Notes: generated by a model from the sequence alone, not told the origin. A DNA stretch of 64,000 bases from Zygaena filipendulae (GCA_907165275.2 OU015654.1:10247501-10311500); one strand, 5' to 3'; positions 1 to 11,200 are shown, counted from the first letter of the stretch. Program-made: numbers and translations.

Positions 1-2
1 AA

Positions 3-1091
3 GCCAGTATCACGCAGGCGATTGAGAGGCTATTCCAGCTGGTAAAGGAGTCTGAAACGGAGAGGAAGAGTGAGAAGGGAACGGGAAGGGAAAAGGAGGA
101 AGAAACAAATTCTGGAAGAGTTAGTGGGGAAGAGCCTAAGGGAAGGGGTAAGGAGGACGAGGGAGAAAGTAGGATAGTTCAAAAGCTTGAGGAGCATACC
201 AAGCTCTTAATAGAAAATGGGGAGAAGATGGAGAGGCTAAGAGAGATGATGAAAAAGCAGCAAGAGGAAATGGCAAGGACGACGTACGCGGGTGTCACGG
301 CCGCCCGACCTGGGGATCGGCCCCCAGCCCGGGGGGCGCTGCACTCGGTCGTCATCACATCCAAGGATGAGCAAGAAACGGGGGAGGAGGTATTGGGCAG
401 GATCAGGGAGGCAGTGGACGCAAAGGATGGGTGGATAAGAGTAGAAAAAGTGCGGAAAGCCAGGGATAGGAAGGTGATTGTAAGCTGTAGGACTGAGGAG
501 GAGCGGAATAGGGTCAAGGAAAGGCTACAGAGGGCAAAGGACCACCTCACCGTGGAGGATGTGAGAAACAAGGACCCCCTCCTGGTTCTTGTGGGCGTCA
601 TGGCATACCACAGTGATGAGGATGTCATGAGAGCCCTCAGAAATCAGAACGAAGGCGTTTTTCGCAACCTCAGTGACGGTGAGGATCGAGTCACTGTAAA
701 ATTCCGGAAAAGAGCTAGGAACCCTCACGTTTGCAATATAGTAGTCAGCACTTCACCAACGATCTGGCAGAGGGCGGTCGCGCTGGGCGAGCTGTGCATT
801 GATCTGCAACGCGTTAGGGTTGCGGATCAGTCACCGCTCGTCCAGTGCTCCCGCTGCTTGGGATACGGTCATAGTAGGAAGTTCTGCACAGAGTCGGTAG
901 ACGTCTGCAGCCATTGCGGGGGCCCGCACGTGAAGGCGGACTGCGCGGAATGGCTTGCGGGCGGGCCGGCTTCGTGCAGAAATTGTACTAAGGCCAAGTA
1001 CCACAACAGCCAGCACAACACCTTTGATGACACCTGCCCTATAAGGAAAAAGTGGGATGCACTAGCCCGGGCATCAATTGCCTATTGCTAA
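3..1091 (+). CDS. LINE ORF1 protein (Gag-like, three zinc knuckles), 5'-partial
   Basis: The frame is open from base 3, so the ATG at 228 is not necessarily the start; at least 362 codons are present and the N-terminus is cut by the window edge. The N-terminal third is highly charged (Lys/Glu/Arg-rich) with coiled-coil-like stretches. Three C-terminal CCHC knuckles follow: CSRCLGYGHSRKFC (from residue ~282), CSHCGGPHVKADC (~302) and a third beginning CRNC (~325) with a wider spacing to its His and last Cys. ORF1 proteins of this kind bind element RNA and act as chaperones in the RNP. The stop TAA at 1089-1091 overlaps the open frame of ORF2. Confidence 0.93.
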   Translation, partial: ASITQAIERLFQLVKESETERKSEKGTGREKEEETNSGRVSGEEPKGRGKEDEGESRIVQKLEEHTKLLIENGEKMERLREMMKKQQEEMARTTYAGVTAARPGDRPPARGALHSVVITSKDEQETGEEVLGRIREAVDAKDGWIRVEKVRKARDRKVIVSCRTEEERNRVKERLQRAKDHLTVEDVRNKDPLLVLVGVMAYHSDEDVMRALRNQNEGVFRNLSDGEDRVTVKFRKRARNPHVCNIVVSTSPTIWQRAVALGELCIDLQRVRVADQSPLVQCSRCLGYGHSRKFCTESVDVCSHCGGPHVKADCAEWLAGGPASCRNCTKAKYHNSQHNTFDDTCPIRKKWDALARASIAYC

Positions 1092-4000
1092 GGTGGTGCC
1101 AAATGTCACACCCCCGTATCTAATCATCCAGGCCAACCTACAAAGAAAGCAATTGGCTACGCAGGAACTTATGATAGAGGCTGAAAAGCGCGGAGCAGCC
1201 GTTGCACTGCTCCAGGAGCCGTACGTGGGCGCGGTGAGAAGAATGAAGAGTTACAGGGGCGTAAGAATATTCCAGAACCCTGAGCAAGGAGAGGGAACTG
1301 TGAAAGCCGCAATAGCCGTGTTCGACCCGGACTTGGATGTCACGCAATACCCAACGCTCACCACAAATAACATCGCTGTGGTGCGAATTCGAACCAGGGT
1401 CTGGAATGTTACGCTTGTCTCCTTTTATTTCGAGCCGGATAAGCCCATACAGCCATACCTGGAGCAGCTCAGAAGGGTAGAACGCAAAACGGGACCTGAT
1501 AGGTTGGTCTGGGGAGGCGATACCAACGCAAAGAGCATCTGGTGGGGTGGCGACAAAGATGATGCAAGAGGCGAGGCCATGTGCGGAGCTCTCGGAGAAT
1601 TTGGGCTGCACATACTTAACTACGGAAGCACGCCAACCTTCGACACTATCAGGGGCGGATCCAGGTACAGGAGCTACGTGGACGTTACGGCCTGTTCGGC
1701 CGATATGCTGGACCTGGTGGATGACTGGAGAGTAGACGAGGCGCTCACTGGTTCAGACCACAATGGCATCTTATTTCGGCTTCTGCTTCAAAAATCTCGC
1801 GGGACAAAAATAGAACGGACGACACGGACATTTAACACCAAAAAGGCAAATTGGTTGGAGTTTACTGATAAACTTAAACAAAATTTGCACAGAATGAATC
1901 TAAATTTAGGACAAATTGACAAAATACAGGACAAAACCAATTTGGAAAAAGCAGTTCAAAATTATACAGACGCAATACACGACACATGCATTCAGACTAT
2001 ACCTAAAAAGACAAACAAGACTATACTTACCTTGCCATGGTGGAATGTAGAGCTCGCCACGTTGAAAGCCGAAGTCGCCACCAGGAAACGCAGGATCAGG
2101 AACGCAGCGCCGGTCCGACGAGAGGGGGTAGTCCGCCTGTACCTGGAACAAAAAGCAAAGTATGAGTTAGAAGTGAGAAAAGCCCAAACCGAGAGCTGGA
2201 AGGAGTTCTGTGGGAAACAGGATAGGGAGGGTGTCTGGGAGGGCATTTACAGGGTTATCGGAAGGACGCGGATAAGAGAGGAGGATCCCATGCTGGAGGT
2301 AGATGGGAAAGCGCAGAGTGCAAAGGATTCGACGAGGCTCCTGGCTGAGACCTTCTACCCTGGGGATAGAGTAGAGGAAGACAACCAAGAGCACAGGCAG
2401 ATTCGTGAACAGGCTGCGAGGGTGAATGACCAGTCACAGGACGAGGAGTGTGATCCACCGTTCACCCCGCACGAGCTGCAAGTAGCGTACAGGTCATTCA
2501 ACCCCAAGAAGGCCCCAGGAGCTGATGGACTTACTGCTGACATCTGCACTCACGCCATCGAAGGTGACCCTGGTGTGTTCCTCGCTCTGCTCAACAAGTG
2601 TCTGACGTACTCTCTCTTCCCCAAAGTTTGGAAGAACGCTACGGTGGTGGTTTTGAGGAAACCGGGAAAAGAAACGTACACCACGCCAAAATCGTACAGA
2701 CCGATTGGGCTGTTGCCTGTCTTGGGGAAGATATACGAGAAGATGCTGGTCGCCCGCCTCAAATTCCATTTGCTACCGTCGATAAGTACTCGTCAATACG
2801 GCTTTATGCCCCAGAGGAGCACCGAGGACTCCCTCTATACACTAGTGCAGCGGATCCGGGACAGTTTAAGTCGGAAGAAGATCCTTACACTTGTCTCGCT
2901 GGACATAGAGGGAGCCTTCGACAGCGCATGGTGGCCTATCATTAAGGTGCGATTGGCTGAGGAAAAATGTCCGGCGAATCTGAGGCGGGTGATCGACAGC
3001 TACCTCGGTGAGAGGACTGTTACGGTCAGATACGCGGGCGAGGAGCACAACAGGGTCACTGATAAGGGATGCATCCAGGGATCTATAGGTGGACCGATAC
3101 TGTGGAACTTGATGCTAGATCCTCTCCTTAAAGATCTGCAGCATAGGGGAGATTATTGCCAGGCTTTTGCCGACGACATCGTCCTGGTCTTTGACGGAGA
3201 CTCGGCACAGGAGATCCAGGACCGTGCCGGTGCCTGCCTCGAGTATGTTCGGGCGTGGGGCATCAGAAACAAGCTGAAATTCGCACCGCATAAAACGAAT
3301 GCGATGGTAATCACGCGGAGGCTCAAGTACGATGTCCCACGCCTGAGCATGGGCGGGGTGGGCGTTAACATGGTCAAGGAGATGAGGATCCTCGGACTGA
3401 CAATTGACGACCACTTGACATTTAATACACATATCGCTCAAGTCTGTAAGAAAGCTATAGGGATATATAAGCAGTTGGCAAGGGCGGCAAGGGTCAGCTG
3501 GGGCCTTAACTCCGATGTCATTAGGTGTATTTACACGGCAGCAGTAGAGCCTATAATTCTGTACGCGGCGAGTGCCTGGGCACCCGCTGCACATAAATTA
3601 GGCGCGCAAAAACGTTTCGGAACAGTGCAGCGTGGTTTTGGGCTAAAGCTCTGTAGAGCCTATAGAACAGTGTCGCTGCATTCGTCGCTCGTGTTGTCTG
3701 GAATACTCCCCCTTGACCTTCGAGTCCAGGAGGCGGCCTCGTTATATGAAGCAAAGAGGGGAGTGCCCCAGGCAGCACTACGCGACCGGGATATCGAACA
3801 CATGACCTCCGCGTTGAGGGCTCCACACCCCGCGAAGCGGACTAGCCTGGGGTTTGATCACCTGGTGGACGAGGAACATTACCGCAGCAACAGCGATTTC
3901 AGCATTCGCATTTTCACTGATGGGAGCAAGATTGACGGCAGGGTCGGCGCAGCCCTATCCTTATGGAATAGGACAACCGAAACCAAGGCCGTCAAGCTTG

Positions 4001-4764
4001 CTCTCTCACCATACTGCACCGTCTACCAGGCCGAGCTTCTCGCTATAAGCAGAGCGGCAAGGGAAGTCACTAGGAGCAGCGACACAACCTTTGCAATATA
4101 TAGCGACTCAATGGCTGCTCTCCAAACGGTAGCGAATCCTGGTTGCCTTCACCCCTTAGCCGTGGAGACGAGGGATGCTCTTGCACGCTGTATGGGACAG
4201 GGCAAGAGCGTCTCCCTATTCTGGATAAAGGCCCACGCCGGGATGGAGGGGAACGAGAGGGCTGACGTTCTTGCTAAGGAGGCAGCCCTTGGGTTGAAGA
4301 AGAAACCAGATTATGATAAATGCCCGGTTTCATTCGTCAAGCGAATTCTCCGTACGGAGACGCTTGACGAGTGGAACCAGCGGTATAAAGCCGGAGACAC
4401 CGCGGGTATTACAAAAATTTTCTTCCCAGATGCAGTCGCCGCGTACAGGGTTATACGTAAAATGGAGCATGACTCGGTAACAACGCAGATCTTGACGGGG
4501 CACGGTGGGTTCTCCGAGTACTTGCACCGCTTCAAGTGTAAGGAGAGCCCATCGTGCACCTGCGATCCCGAGGTACCTGAAACCGTCCCTCATATACTTT
4601 TTGAGTGTCCCGTTTTTGGCAGGGATCGTTACGATGCCGAGTTAAAAATGGGGGTAAAAATAGTGAGGGAGAGTGCCTCGGAAATAATGGGTAGTAATAA
4701 TAGAGAGTGTTTCTTGGAGTATTGTAAAAAAGTTACTAAAAATGTAAATAAGAGAAATAAATAG
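1078..4764 (+). CDS. LINE ORF2 protein: endonuclease, reverse transcriptase, RNase H
   Basis: About 1228 codons. The APE-like endonuclease shows QANL near residue 20, QEPY near 47, GGDTNAKSIWWGG near 146 and SDHNG at 226. The reverse transcriptase shows YRPIGLLPV, LDIEGAFDSAWW (~608) and FADDIVLVF (~697, catalytic DD). RNase H shows IFTDGSK (~945), YQAELLAI, YSDSM and HAGMEGNERAD. A Cys/His motif (CTCDPEV..HILFEC) lies near 1160-1180. The enzyme would nick the target and copy element RNA at the nick. The frame opens at 1066, after a TAG, and has no ATG before the endonuclease begins. The first in-frame ATG (~1171) would remove the conserved QANL. Start 1078 (TTG) is therefore nominal; expression probably depends on coupling to the ORF1 stop, which it overlaps. 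Confidence 0.95.
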   Translation: MPIAKVVPNVTPPYLIIQANLQRKQLATQELMIEAEKRGAAVALLQEPYVGAVRRMKSYRGVRIFQNPEQGEGTVKAAIAVFDPDLDVTQYPTLTTNNIAVVRIRTRVWNVTLVSFYFEPDKPIQPYLEQLRRVERKTGPDRLVWGGDTNAKSIWWGGDKDDARGEAMCGALGEFGLHILNYGSTPTFDTIRGGSRYRSYVDVTACSADMLDLVDDWRVDEALTGSDHNGILFRLLLQKSRGTKIERTTRTFNTKKANWLEFTDKLKQNLHRMNLNLGQIDKIQDKTNLEKAVQNYTDAIHDTCIQTIPKKTNKTILTLPWWNVELATLKAEVATRKRRIRNAAPVRREGVVRLYLEQKAKYELEVRKAQTESWKEFCGKQDREGVWEGIYRVIGRTRIREEDPMLEVDGKAQSAKDSTRLLAETFYPGDRVEEDNQEHRQIREQAARVNDQSQDEECDPPFTPHELQVAYRSFNPKKAPGADGLTADICTHAIEGDPGVFLALLNKCLTYSLFPKVWKNATVVVLRKPGKETYTTPKSYRPIGLLPVLGKIYEKMLVARLKFHLLPSISTRQYGFMPQRSTEDSLYTLVQRIRDSLSRKKILTLVSLDIEGAFDSAWWPIIKVRLAEEKCPANLRRVIDSYLGERTVTVRYAGEEHNRVTDKGCIQGSIGGPILWNLMLDPLLKDLQHRGDYCQAFADDIVLVFDGDSAQEIQDRAGACLEYVRAWGIRNKLKFAPHKTNAMVITRRLKYDVPRLSMGGVGVNMVKEMRILGLTIDDHLTFNTHIAQVCKKAIGIYKQLARAARVSWGLNSDVIRCIYTAAVEPIILYAASAWAPAAHKLGAQKRFGTVQRGFGLKLCRAYRTVSLHSSLVLSGILPLDLRVQEAASLYEAKRGVPQAALRDRDIEHMTSALRAPHPAKRTSLGFDHLVDEEHYRSNSDFSIRIFTDGSKIDGRVGAALSLWNRTTETKAVKLALSPYCTVYQAELLAISRAAREVTRSSDTTFAIYSDSMAALQTVANPGCLHPLAVETRDALARCMGQGKSVSLFWIKAHAGMEGNERADVLAKEAALGLKKKPDYDKCPVSFVKRILRTETLDEWNQRYKAGDTAGITKIFFPDAVAAYRVIRKMEHDSVTTQILTGHGGFSEYLHRFKCKESPSCTCDPEVPETVPHILFECPVFGRDRYDAELKMGVKIVRESASEIMGSNNRECFLEYCKKVTKNVNKRNK

Positions 4765-4984
4765 CTATAAAATTATGTTACATTATATATTGTGTATATA
4801 TAAACTGTATCATAAAAATAAGTAGAAAGTAAGAAATAGGGAATAAGTAAATAACATAGAAAATAAGAACAGAGTGCAACTAACTGCATGGAATAGATAT
4901 AAGAAAATGTATATAAATAATAAAAAACCTGTAATAATAATATGTAGAGACAGGCGCCGATTATGTTGGCGGTAGCTAGTTAAA

Positions 4985-5041
<57 letters not shown>
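4765..5041 (+). other. LINE 3' UTR and poly(A) tract
   Basis: An AT-rich 3' UTR of about 220 bp contains several AATAA-like words, then an uninterrupted run of 55 A at 4987-5041 marks the LINE 3' end. Unrelated flanking DNA begins with CCCCAGCTCC. The right-hand target duplication cannot be recognised because its left partner is outside the window. Confidence 0.9.
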
Positions 5042-5043
<2 letters not shown>

Positions 5044-7946
5044 CCAGCTCCCCAATCTGCTAGTCCAAAGCCCAAGTCAAGCAGACAGACCAAAATTTTA
5101 AAAAATAATTTTTTAAGATTTTGTAAGTAGGCTACCATATATATATACTTTCAAAAAAAGCTGTTAATTTGGAGTTGCAAACAGACACATCAATTTTATT
5201 TATATGAATAGATGTATAGATAGTGAGATGGGATGAGAATAATGAAAGAAAATCAGATCAATTATAAACAGTAATAACTCGTGTTATACGGCACCAATAA
5301 ACATTTATTATATTGATGAATTTACAATAAACGATATTAATGAAATTGGGTAATCATAGCAAGCTAAATTGAACAAAATTTCAATATATATAAATCTACT
5401 AACTTATCGCCGTGGATTCACTTACGCAAATTTCACATTTCTCTCGAGAACTTCCTGGATAAACATCCTTTTTTTAACCTTCCTGCCAAATTTCAGCTTC
5501 ATATGTCAAGTAGTTTTCTTTACCTATAAAAATAACATCGTTTCCGGCTTAGTATTTCGTGGATTAAAAAAAAATCATCATTCTGCCTAATTGGTAGAGC
5601 CATTCTCAAATGATGCTATGTGGCAAAAGGGATGCTGACGACTATTAAAAATTAAAATTCTAATTAGTCCGTCAGTTAGAAAATAAAAAAATGATGGACA
5701 CGTATTTTCTGCTTTATCAAATTAATAAAAACATACATAGATATATAGGGCAATAAAGTTTAGGGTAGGGGCTCGTGACGGCATTAACCGCTATAAGCCC
5801 TCATATGAACTGTACCGGATAGTGACGTCACGCGAAATTTAAATTTTATTTAATTACGTAAAGAAGCAAAAATTTGCGTCCAATATTTTTTATTCATCTG
5901 CAACCGGACTTTAAAAAAATTTGTCAACCAGCCCATTGATTTTTGTTAGTACTTATATGTAGATTAAAACAATTTCTAAATTATTTGTTTGATTATTGTC
6001 AGTATTCTCAAATAAATTAGAAGCACCTCTGTACGATAAAGTTCGTAACTTAGTTGCGGTGAGCAGTACTTACCCTCTAATACTAAACTAACCGGGAAGT
6101 TGGCACTTAGCGGTGGAGGCTGTAGAGTTTCAACACTAAAGTCATTGACTTCCTTTATACCGCTCCGTTGGGCTTTCATTTGTTTTACAGCCAGTTTTAA
6201 TACCTAGAGCTAGGCCATTGAATATAGCGGTTTCTACAGTAGCATTGAATTTGGAAATAGCAGTGATTGAAATTTTTGATAGAGTAAATTATTTTGAGTT
6301 CGTATTTCTTAACCCTATACTGTATGTGCTCTTCATTTTACAGCACAATAAGCGCGAAAAGCTTTTATCTTGACACATAGTTTCTTTAAGAACTTATTGT
6401 TGTACCTATTTCTTTGGGCATGGTGGAAAAATGCATTGTTACATTTTGTCTACCTACAACTGTTTGAAGATAGAAATAAAAGAACTGTGCATTAATAAAG
6501 TGAATGAATCACGAATTACGTGAACTCACGTGACCTCATGAGTTAAGAGTTGAACAGATTTTAATGAAACTGAGCATGTTACTACTTAACTTCAACCTTA
6601 GATCAACGTGAGGGATATATAGGTACTTTTAATCCTGCTTCTTGAGTGAATTCTCGAGAGAATGGAGAAATTCATAAGGGTAAAACCACTGACTGGTTAT
6701 AAAATGTTCAAAATGTGTTCGAATTACAAAAGCTCGATACCTATGTATTTGTCAAACTTCCAAGCACTTATCTGAATTAGTATTTGCGAGTGTAGCTATG
6801 TTACTTGTAAAAGCACTTAATACAAACTGATATTTCAAGTAGGTATACTTAGTTATTGTTATCTGTCGTAGTCTTACAGTAATCTTACGTTACGTGAGTA
6901 AGTAAGAGTGAGGCTTTACCAATCGTTATACCAATAAATGCCTCTTGCTGATCTGTCGAGTTTGTATAAGAGACCTTACATTTGTTGACGTATACCTAGG
7001 TACTGCATGCATGAATATAAGGTGTATCAAACACACATTTTAGCTAAAACATAGCTTTTAGGTAAGTGTATGTATATTAAGGGAATTTCCAAAGGAGCCC
7101 CGAAATCCACGCGGGTAAAACCCGCGGGAATATAATTTTTAAAGTTATAAATGTGAAAATTTGTAATATCGTTTGGGTACCTACCTATTTATTACTTTTT
7201 TAATTAAATAATTTGTCTTTATTTGTTAAGTTGAACAAATTTAGCGTGTTACGAAACTAGAAATAAGTAGTAGGTAACTTTTTTGACAGCAATCACGTTA
7301 GGTGTTTGTGTTCATATAAAAGATTTTATAATCAACAGCTTCTGTAGTGAGATGGCGTTTTCGCCAAATTGGCGTTATCTCCGTTTTAAGCGTGAAAGCT
7401 GAAAATAATAAGTAAAATGTTTCTGAACACGTTTCGTGGGCGTGGCTATAAACATGTTATGCCACGCTTGTTTGTGAGAAAGCGAAAGGGGAGAACTAAA
7501 TTTTGATTAACGTATCTATAGGTACACTGTACATAACAAACATTACGTTTGTGGGTAGATAAGGGGAAACTCCGCGGCTTCAAGTTAAAGACACAATTCT
7601 TTTTTCCTCTCCACATTTTTTGTGATATTGATTATATTTAGACTTTAGTATACCATGAATGATAATAATAGTCAACCTAATCTCACAATCTACGTCACGG
7701 TTTCAAGACCTCTCAGTAATTGGCTAAGTTAAACCCTTCCATAGAACGCAAAAAGCAATAAAATCTATCAATGTTCCAATAAGAATGTTCTAACTTCCTC
7801 CCCAGGGGATAAAGCAGAACGTGTTTTTAATTTGTTCCCAACTTCTTACACTTGCGGAGCAGCGAAATAAAGCGTCGGTTTTATGGAAAGAAGATTAATG
7901 AAAGTTTAACATTAATTTTTATACTTTCCCCCTCTCTTTGTTGCAG
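5042..7946. other. Intergenic flank, no gene seen
   Basis: AT-rich DNA with only short ORFs of no recognisable family. It contains one foldback element (5627-5945) and two worn Helitron-like fragments: around 6551-6700, and around 7080-7130 where CACGCGGGTAAAACCCGCGG keeps the hairpin. I see no convincing exon. Confidence 0.6.
5627..5945. repeat. Foldback repeat, family shared with 52365-52690
   Basis: Both ends carry arms containing ATTAGTCCGTC and GACACGTATTTT facing their complements (GCGTCCAATATTTTTTATT and CCGGACT). The body holds GTTTAGGGTAGGGGCTCGTGACG and GTGACGTCACGCGAAATTT. The same order of motifs returns at 52365-52690, and the right arm alone returns twice near 58420-58660. This looks like a non-autonomous DNA transposon (MITE); the superfamily is unknown. 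Confidence 0.7.
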
Positions 7947-8208
7947 ATTCTCTGGAGGAAAATTAGAGGAAATTTTCTGATTTATACGAGATTCGTTTAG
8001 CCGTCCGCCCGTAGCAGTTTTTTTAGTTTATAATACCAAAGTAAAGTGTGAACTGTGAAGTTTAAAGAATTAGTGTTGATAATAAAAGTTGAATAAATGC
8101 AAGCGGAACGTTGAGGGTGGATGGTGTTAGTAGGGGGATGGCGGTGCGGTGCGGGGGGCGGGCGGGAAGCGCGTGGCGGTGAGGTCGGGGCGGCGCGGGC
8201 GGGGCGCG
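7947..8208 (+). other. Probable 5' leader of Nmdar2 with upstream ATGs
   Basis: A good 3' splice site (CCCCCTCTCTTTGTTGCAG) ends at 7946, so 7947-8295 may be the first exon shown here, joined to an upstream non-coding exon not identified. Three ATGs precede the chosen start. The one at 8097 gives a 5-codon uORF. The one at 8121 stays open past the main start into the intron. The one at 8138 stops at 8182. Base composition changes abruptly to very G+C-rich at about 8130. Whether transcription starts before these ATGs cannot be told. Confidence 0.4.
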
Positions 8209-8295
8209 ATGCGTGCGCGCGCTTGGCCGCTGTGCGTGGCGTGCGCGCTACTTGCGCACGCGTCGGTCGCGGGCAGCGAGCTGAGGGTACTTCAG
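8209..8295 (+). CDS. Nmdar2: Nmdar2 exon 1 (signal peptide)
   Basis: 29 codons starting at MRARAWPLCVACALLA, a short basic end then a hydrophobic core and a small-residue cleavage region (VAGS). The donor CAG|GTTAAT leaves phase 0. This ATG is chosen because it begins the signal peptide; the same frame is open upstream to a GTG at 8149, but that extension is Arg/Gly-rich and would bury the signal peptide. Confidence 0.8.
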
Positions 8296-11200
8296 GTTAA
8301 TCTGTTCATTTTTTCGCTTACTATCAGTGAACCAAGAAACATGGAATTCAAAACTTTATGAGGGAGAAAATCACCCAAATTATATTGTACGGCCTCTTAG
8401 CCAAGATACCAATCTATTGTATTATAATCGTTATGGCTATAGAAAACTGAGGACCTTGGTCACGAAAAACCGTCCATCAAAAGTTCAAGCTAGTTTCCTT
8501 TAAAGCGATAACGATTTGGTATATTTTGAACTTGGCTAAGACGGTAGGTTTAGGTATACCCTCGAATGATTCATCGAACTCTAAGAAATTGTATCTACGT
8601 ATATTGTACCTACAATAATATACTCCATATTATATTTTATTTGAACTGTGTCAGTTTGTGTTTTTAGTCAAATAACGCGTATAGTTTGTATGAAAACCCA
8701 TTTCCATGGTTCTTTTCGTTCACTGGCTCCTCCATTATTCATGCAATGACAGTGCACTCTTAAAATAAAAGAAACCTAACAAAAAAAAATACGTTCAAAA
8801 TTAATTTTACAATTTGTACATACCTACTTAAAAGTTAAATTTATAAATCCACAAGAAATCATCAATAATTTCAAACATATTTTTAGACTTTCTTGCTCAT
8901 CTTAGGTCACTTTCATTTTAAGGGTGCGCTATAATATGATATTCTGTTGCGAATTTCGACTAGCACAGACATACACATATTTGCTGTATTACAAATTAGT
9001 GCTCCTCCAGTTTCACCCCATGCCATAATTGACGCTGAAAACGACTATTAAGAAAATCTAAAATCGCTCCTATTCTATTTTTAGAATCAGACAAAAACAT
9101 AAGGCTAAAACCATTGCCTCGTCTTTTTGTTTAATTTTCTGCATACATTTGTTCTTCTCAGATGAGGTCTCAAGTAAATTGAACATTGCTGAATAAAATA
9201 TTATGTATGTACCTACTATGTACCTACTCGTACACACGCACGTAAAAAGCAATATTTTCCTAACGTGATTATATAAAAATTGCGTTTGTTGCCAACTTCA
9301 TGTACCTACCTACTTGGGTAAACTGACTTCATACGTGTCACTTCCGCTGACTTAATGCACGTCACTTCCGCTTATTTCATAATAATATGCGTGTCACATC
9401 CGTTGCCTGCTAAAATTGTCCTCTCCACGTAGTACGTACCAAAAGAAGTAGAGATCATAACATAGATACGTTGTTATATTACAACTTATTAATTAGAGAG
9501 CACCGTTTGTTCTAGCGGGTAGAATACGCTACGCCGGGTGTGGCGGGTTCGATTCCTGCGTCGGGGTAAACATTCATGTGATAAAAATTTGTGTTTACCC
9601 TTAGTCCTGAATGTTTAATATCCATCTTAAGCATGTCATAGTATTATATCAGTAGTCAAATAGTACAAATCTGCTTAGTTTGGGCCTGGTGGCGCCGTGT
9701 GCTAATGTCAAGCATTGGGAAGTTTTTTGCGCAGCTTCGTCTCTCCTGCTTCAGCACTAGGAAGCTGCGAAGAGCGGATATTTTATGGCCGCTGTTATAA
9801 TCATTGCAATTTTATTGACGTCAAATTTTTAAACGGACAACTTACGTAATACAGATATTCCAATGAAATAATATGGTATTTCCTTAAAAATGAAACCTTT
9901 CCGTTGTCCAAATACCATTACTTTCCAGAATTTGAACTTTATAAGCCACACTATGGTATGGCGCAATAATACAGGATGTATATTTTTTTATCAACGGGTT
10001 CGATTCCCGGCTGAGCAAACTATTTCAACAAATTCTGAGTAGGTATAAACTTATAGTTTTCATCAAAATCGGCCACGAGATTCCTCTGAGCATTCGCAGT
10101 TTCGAATTTGGTCATCCACACCCACTTGAAAAGTTCACCCTGCTAGGCGAACTTTCAATAAAATTATTTGACTTTGTCGGACTTTGAATAAAATTATTTC
10201 ACTTTGTCAGACTTTGGATGAAATTATTTGACTTTGTCGAACTTTGAATAAAGAAAGAAAGAAAGATTTATTTAAGCAAGAAGAGAAACACAACACAAAG
10301 GAACACATACAGAACAACATAAATGAAAACAATTAAATAATAACAAAGTAAATAATAACAAAATAAAGAAAAAACAAAATAAAGAATAGAGAGTTCCCGC
10401 AAGAATTCTGGGATAGAAATACCCTATGTCCTTCCCTGTATCCCCGACAACGTGTATGCAAAATTTCACGATGATCGGTTAAGGCGTTAAGACGTGAAGC
10501 GTAACAAACAAGCAAACATGCAAATAAATTCACATTCAAACTACAAGAGCTTGTCCAGATGAGGCGGTTTACGCGCGAGTCTAGAACGCAAGAGTCGAGA
10601 GCGTTTTAAGCGTTTTACGCGCGAGAGCATCTGGACGGGACCTAGTATCCCGGGAACGAGCGAGTGCCAACGCGCGAGCGGTCTCGCGCGTTGGCACTAA
10701 AACGCGTCATCTGGACAGGCTCTTAAGAATACTGCGTTCTCCAGGCGGATGCGCGTGCCACGTTCTTTGTCGGCATCGCTGCGCCGGCGTCGTCCGCCGC
10801 TGTCGTGCGCGCCTTCAACGAAACGCTCGCGGAGACCTCGCAGACGTACCTCGCTGGTGACCACCCGCTGCACCTGCGCAATATTACGCTGCAGCCGCTC
10901 TATATCGAACTGCCAGAAGATGAAAGGTATGTAAAGGTTTTAACAAACGGCTTGGCGAAGTTCATTTTTCGCTTGTATTCGAATTTGGAGCTTGGAGCTG
11001 CAAAAACGGCAACTTAACGTCATACAAACGTTTTACAAAAGTATAAATTTCACAAGGTGGTATACTTGTCTATGTGGCCCACTGTACACAACATCAAGTA
11101 AAGCAGTCAAGAAAACTCCCAACATGGACATTAATATACCTATAGGTAGTTTATATTGTCTCTAAGAAATAACATGGCGTTTGCCAGCACCAATATCTGT

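Larger units (their letters stand above)
1..5041 (+). mobile_element. Non-LTR retrotransposon (LINE), R1/LOA/I-like, 5' end outside window
   Basis: Two long overlapping ORFs are followed by a short 3' UTR and a pure A tract. ORF1 has three CCHC zinc knuckles. ORF2 carries an APE-type endonuclease, reverse transcriptase, RNase H and a C-terminal Cys/His motif. This order is typical of LINEs of the R1, LOA and I groups; I cannot settle the clade by eye. Both ORFs are free of stops and frameshifts, and the tail is a long uninterrupted A run, so the copy looks recent. The G+C-rich coding region contrasts with the AT-rich DNA right of the tail. The 5' UTR and left target-site duplication lie outside the window. 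It sits about 3.1 kb upstream of the first NMDA receptor exon, in the same orientation. Confidence 0.95.
8296..10744 (+). other. Nmdar2 intron 1
   Basis: 2.4-kb intron with no coding signal of its own. It holds tRNA-like SINE pieces (about 9505-9570 and 9990-10016), a 30-bp minisatellite (10149-10252), a worn Helitron fragment (10388-10544) and a MITE (10545-10724) that ends 20 bp before exon 2. Confidence 0.75.

Noticed and set aside
4810..5055. 81-codon minus-strand ORF with a poly-Phe run
   Set aside because: It is the complement of the LINE poly(A) tail.
8149..8208. Upstream extension of Nmdar2 exon 1 from GTG at 8149
   Set aside because: It is an Arg/Gly-rich translation of G+C-rich leader and would place the signal peptide internally; the ATG at 8209 is better.
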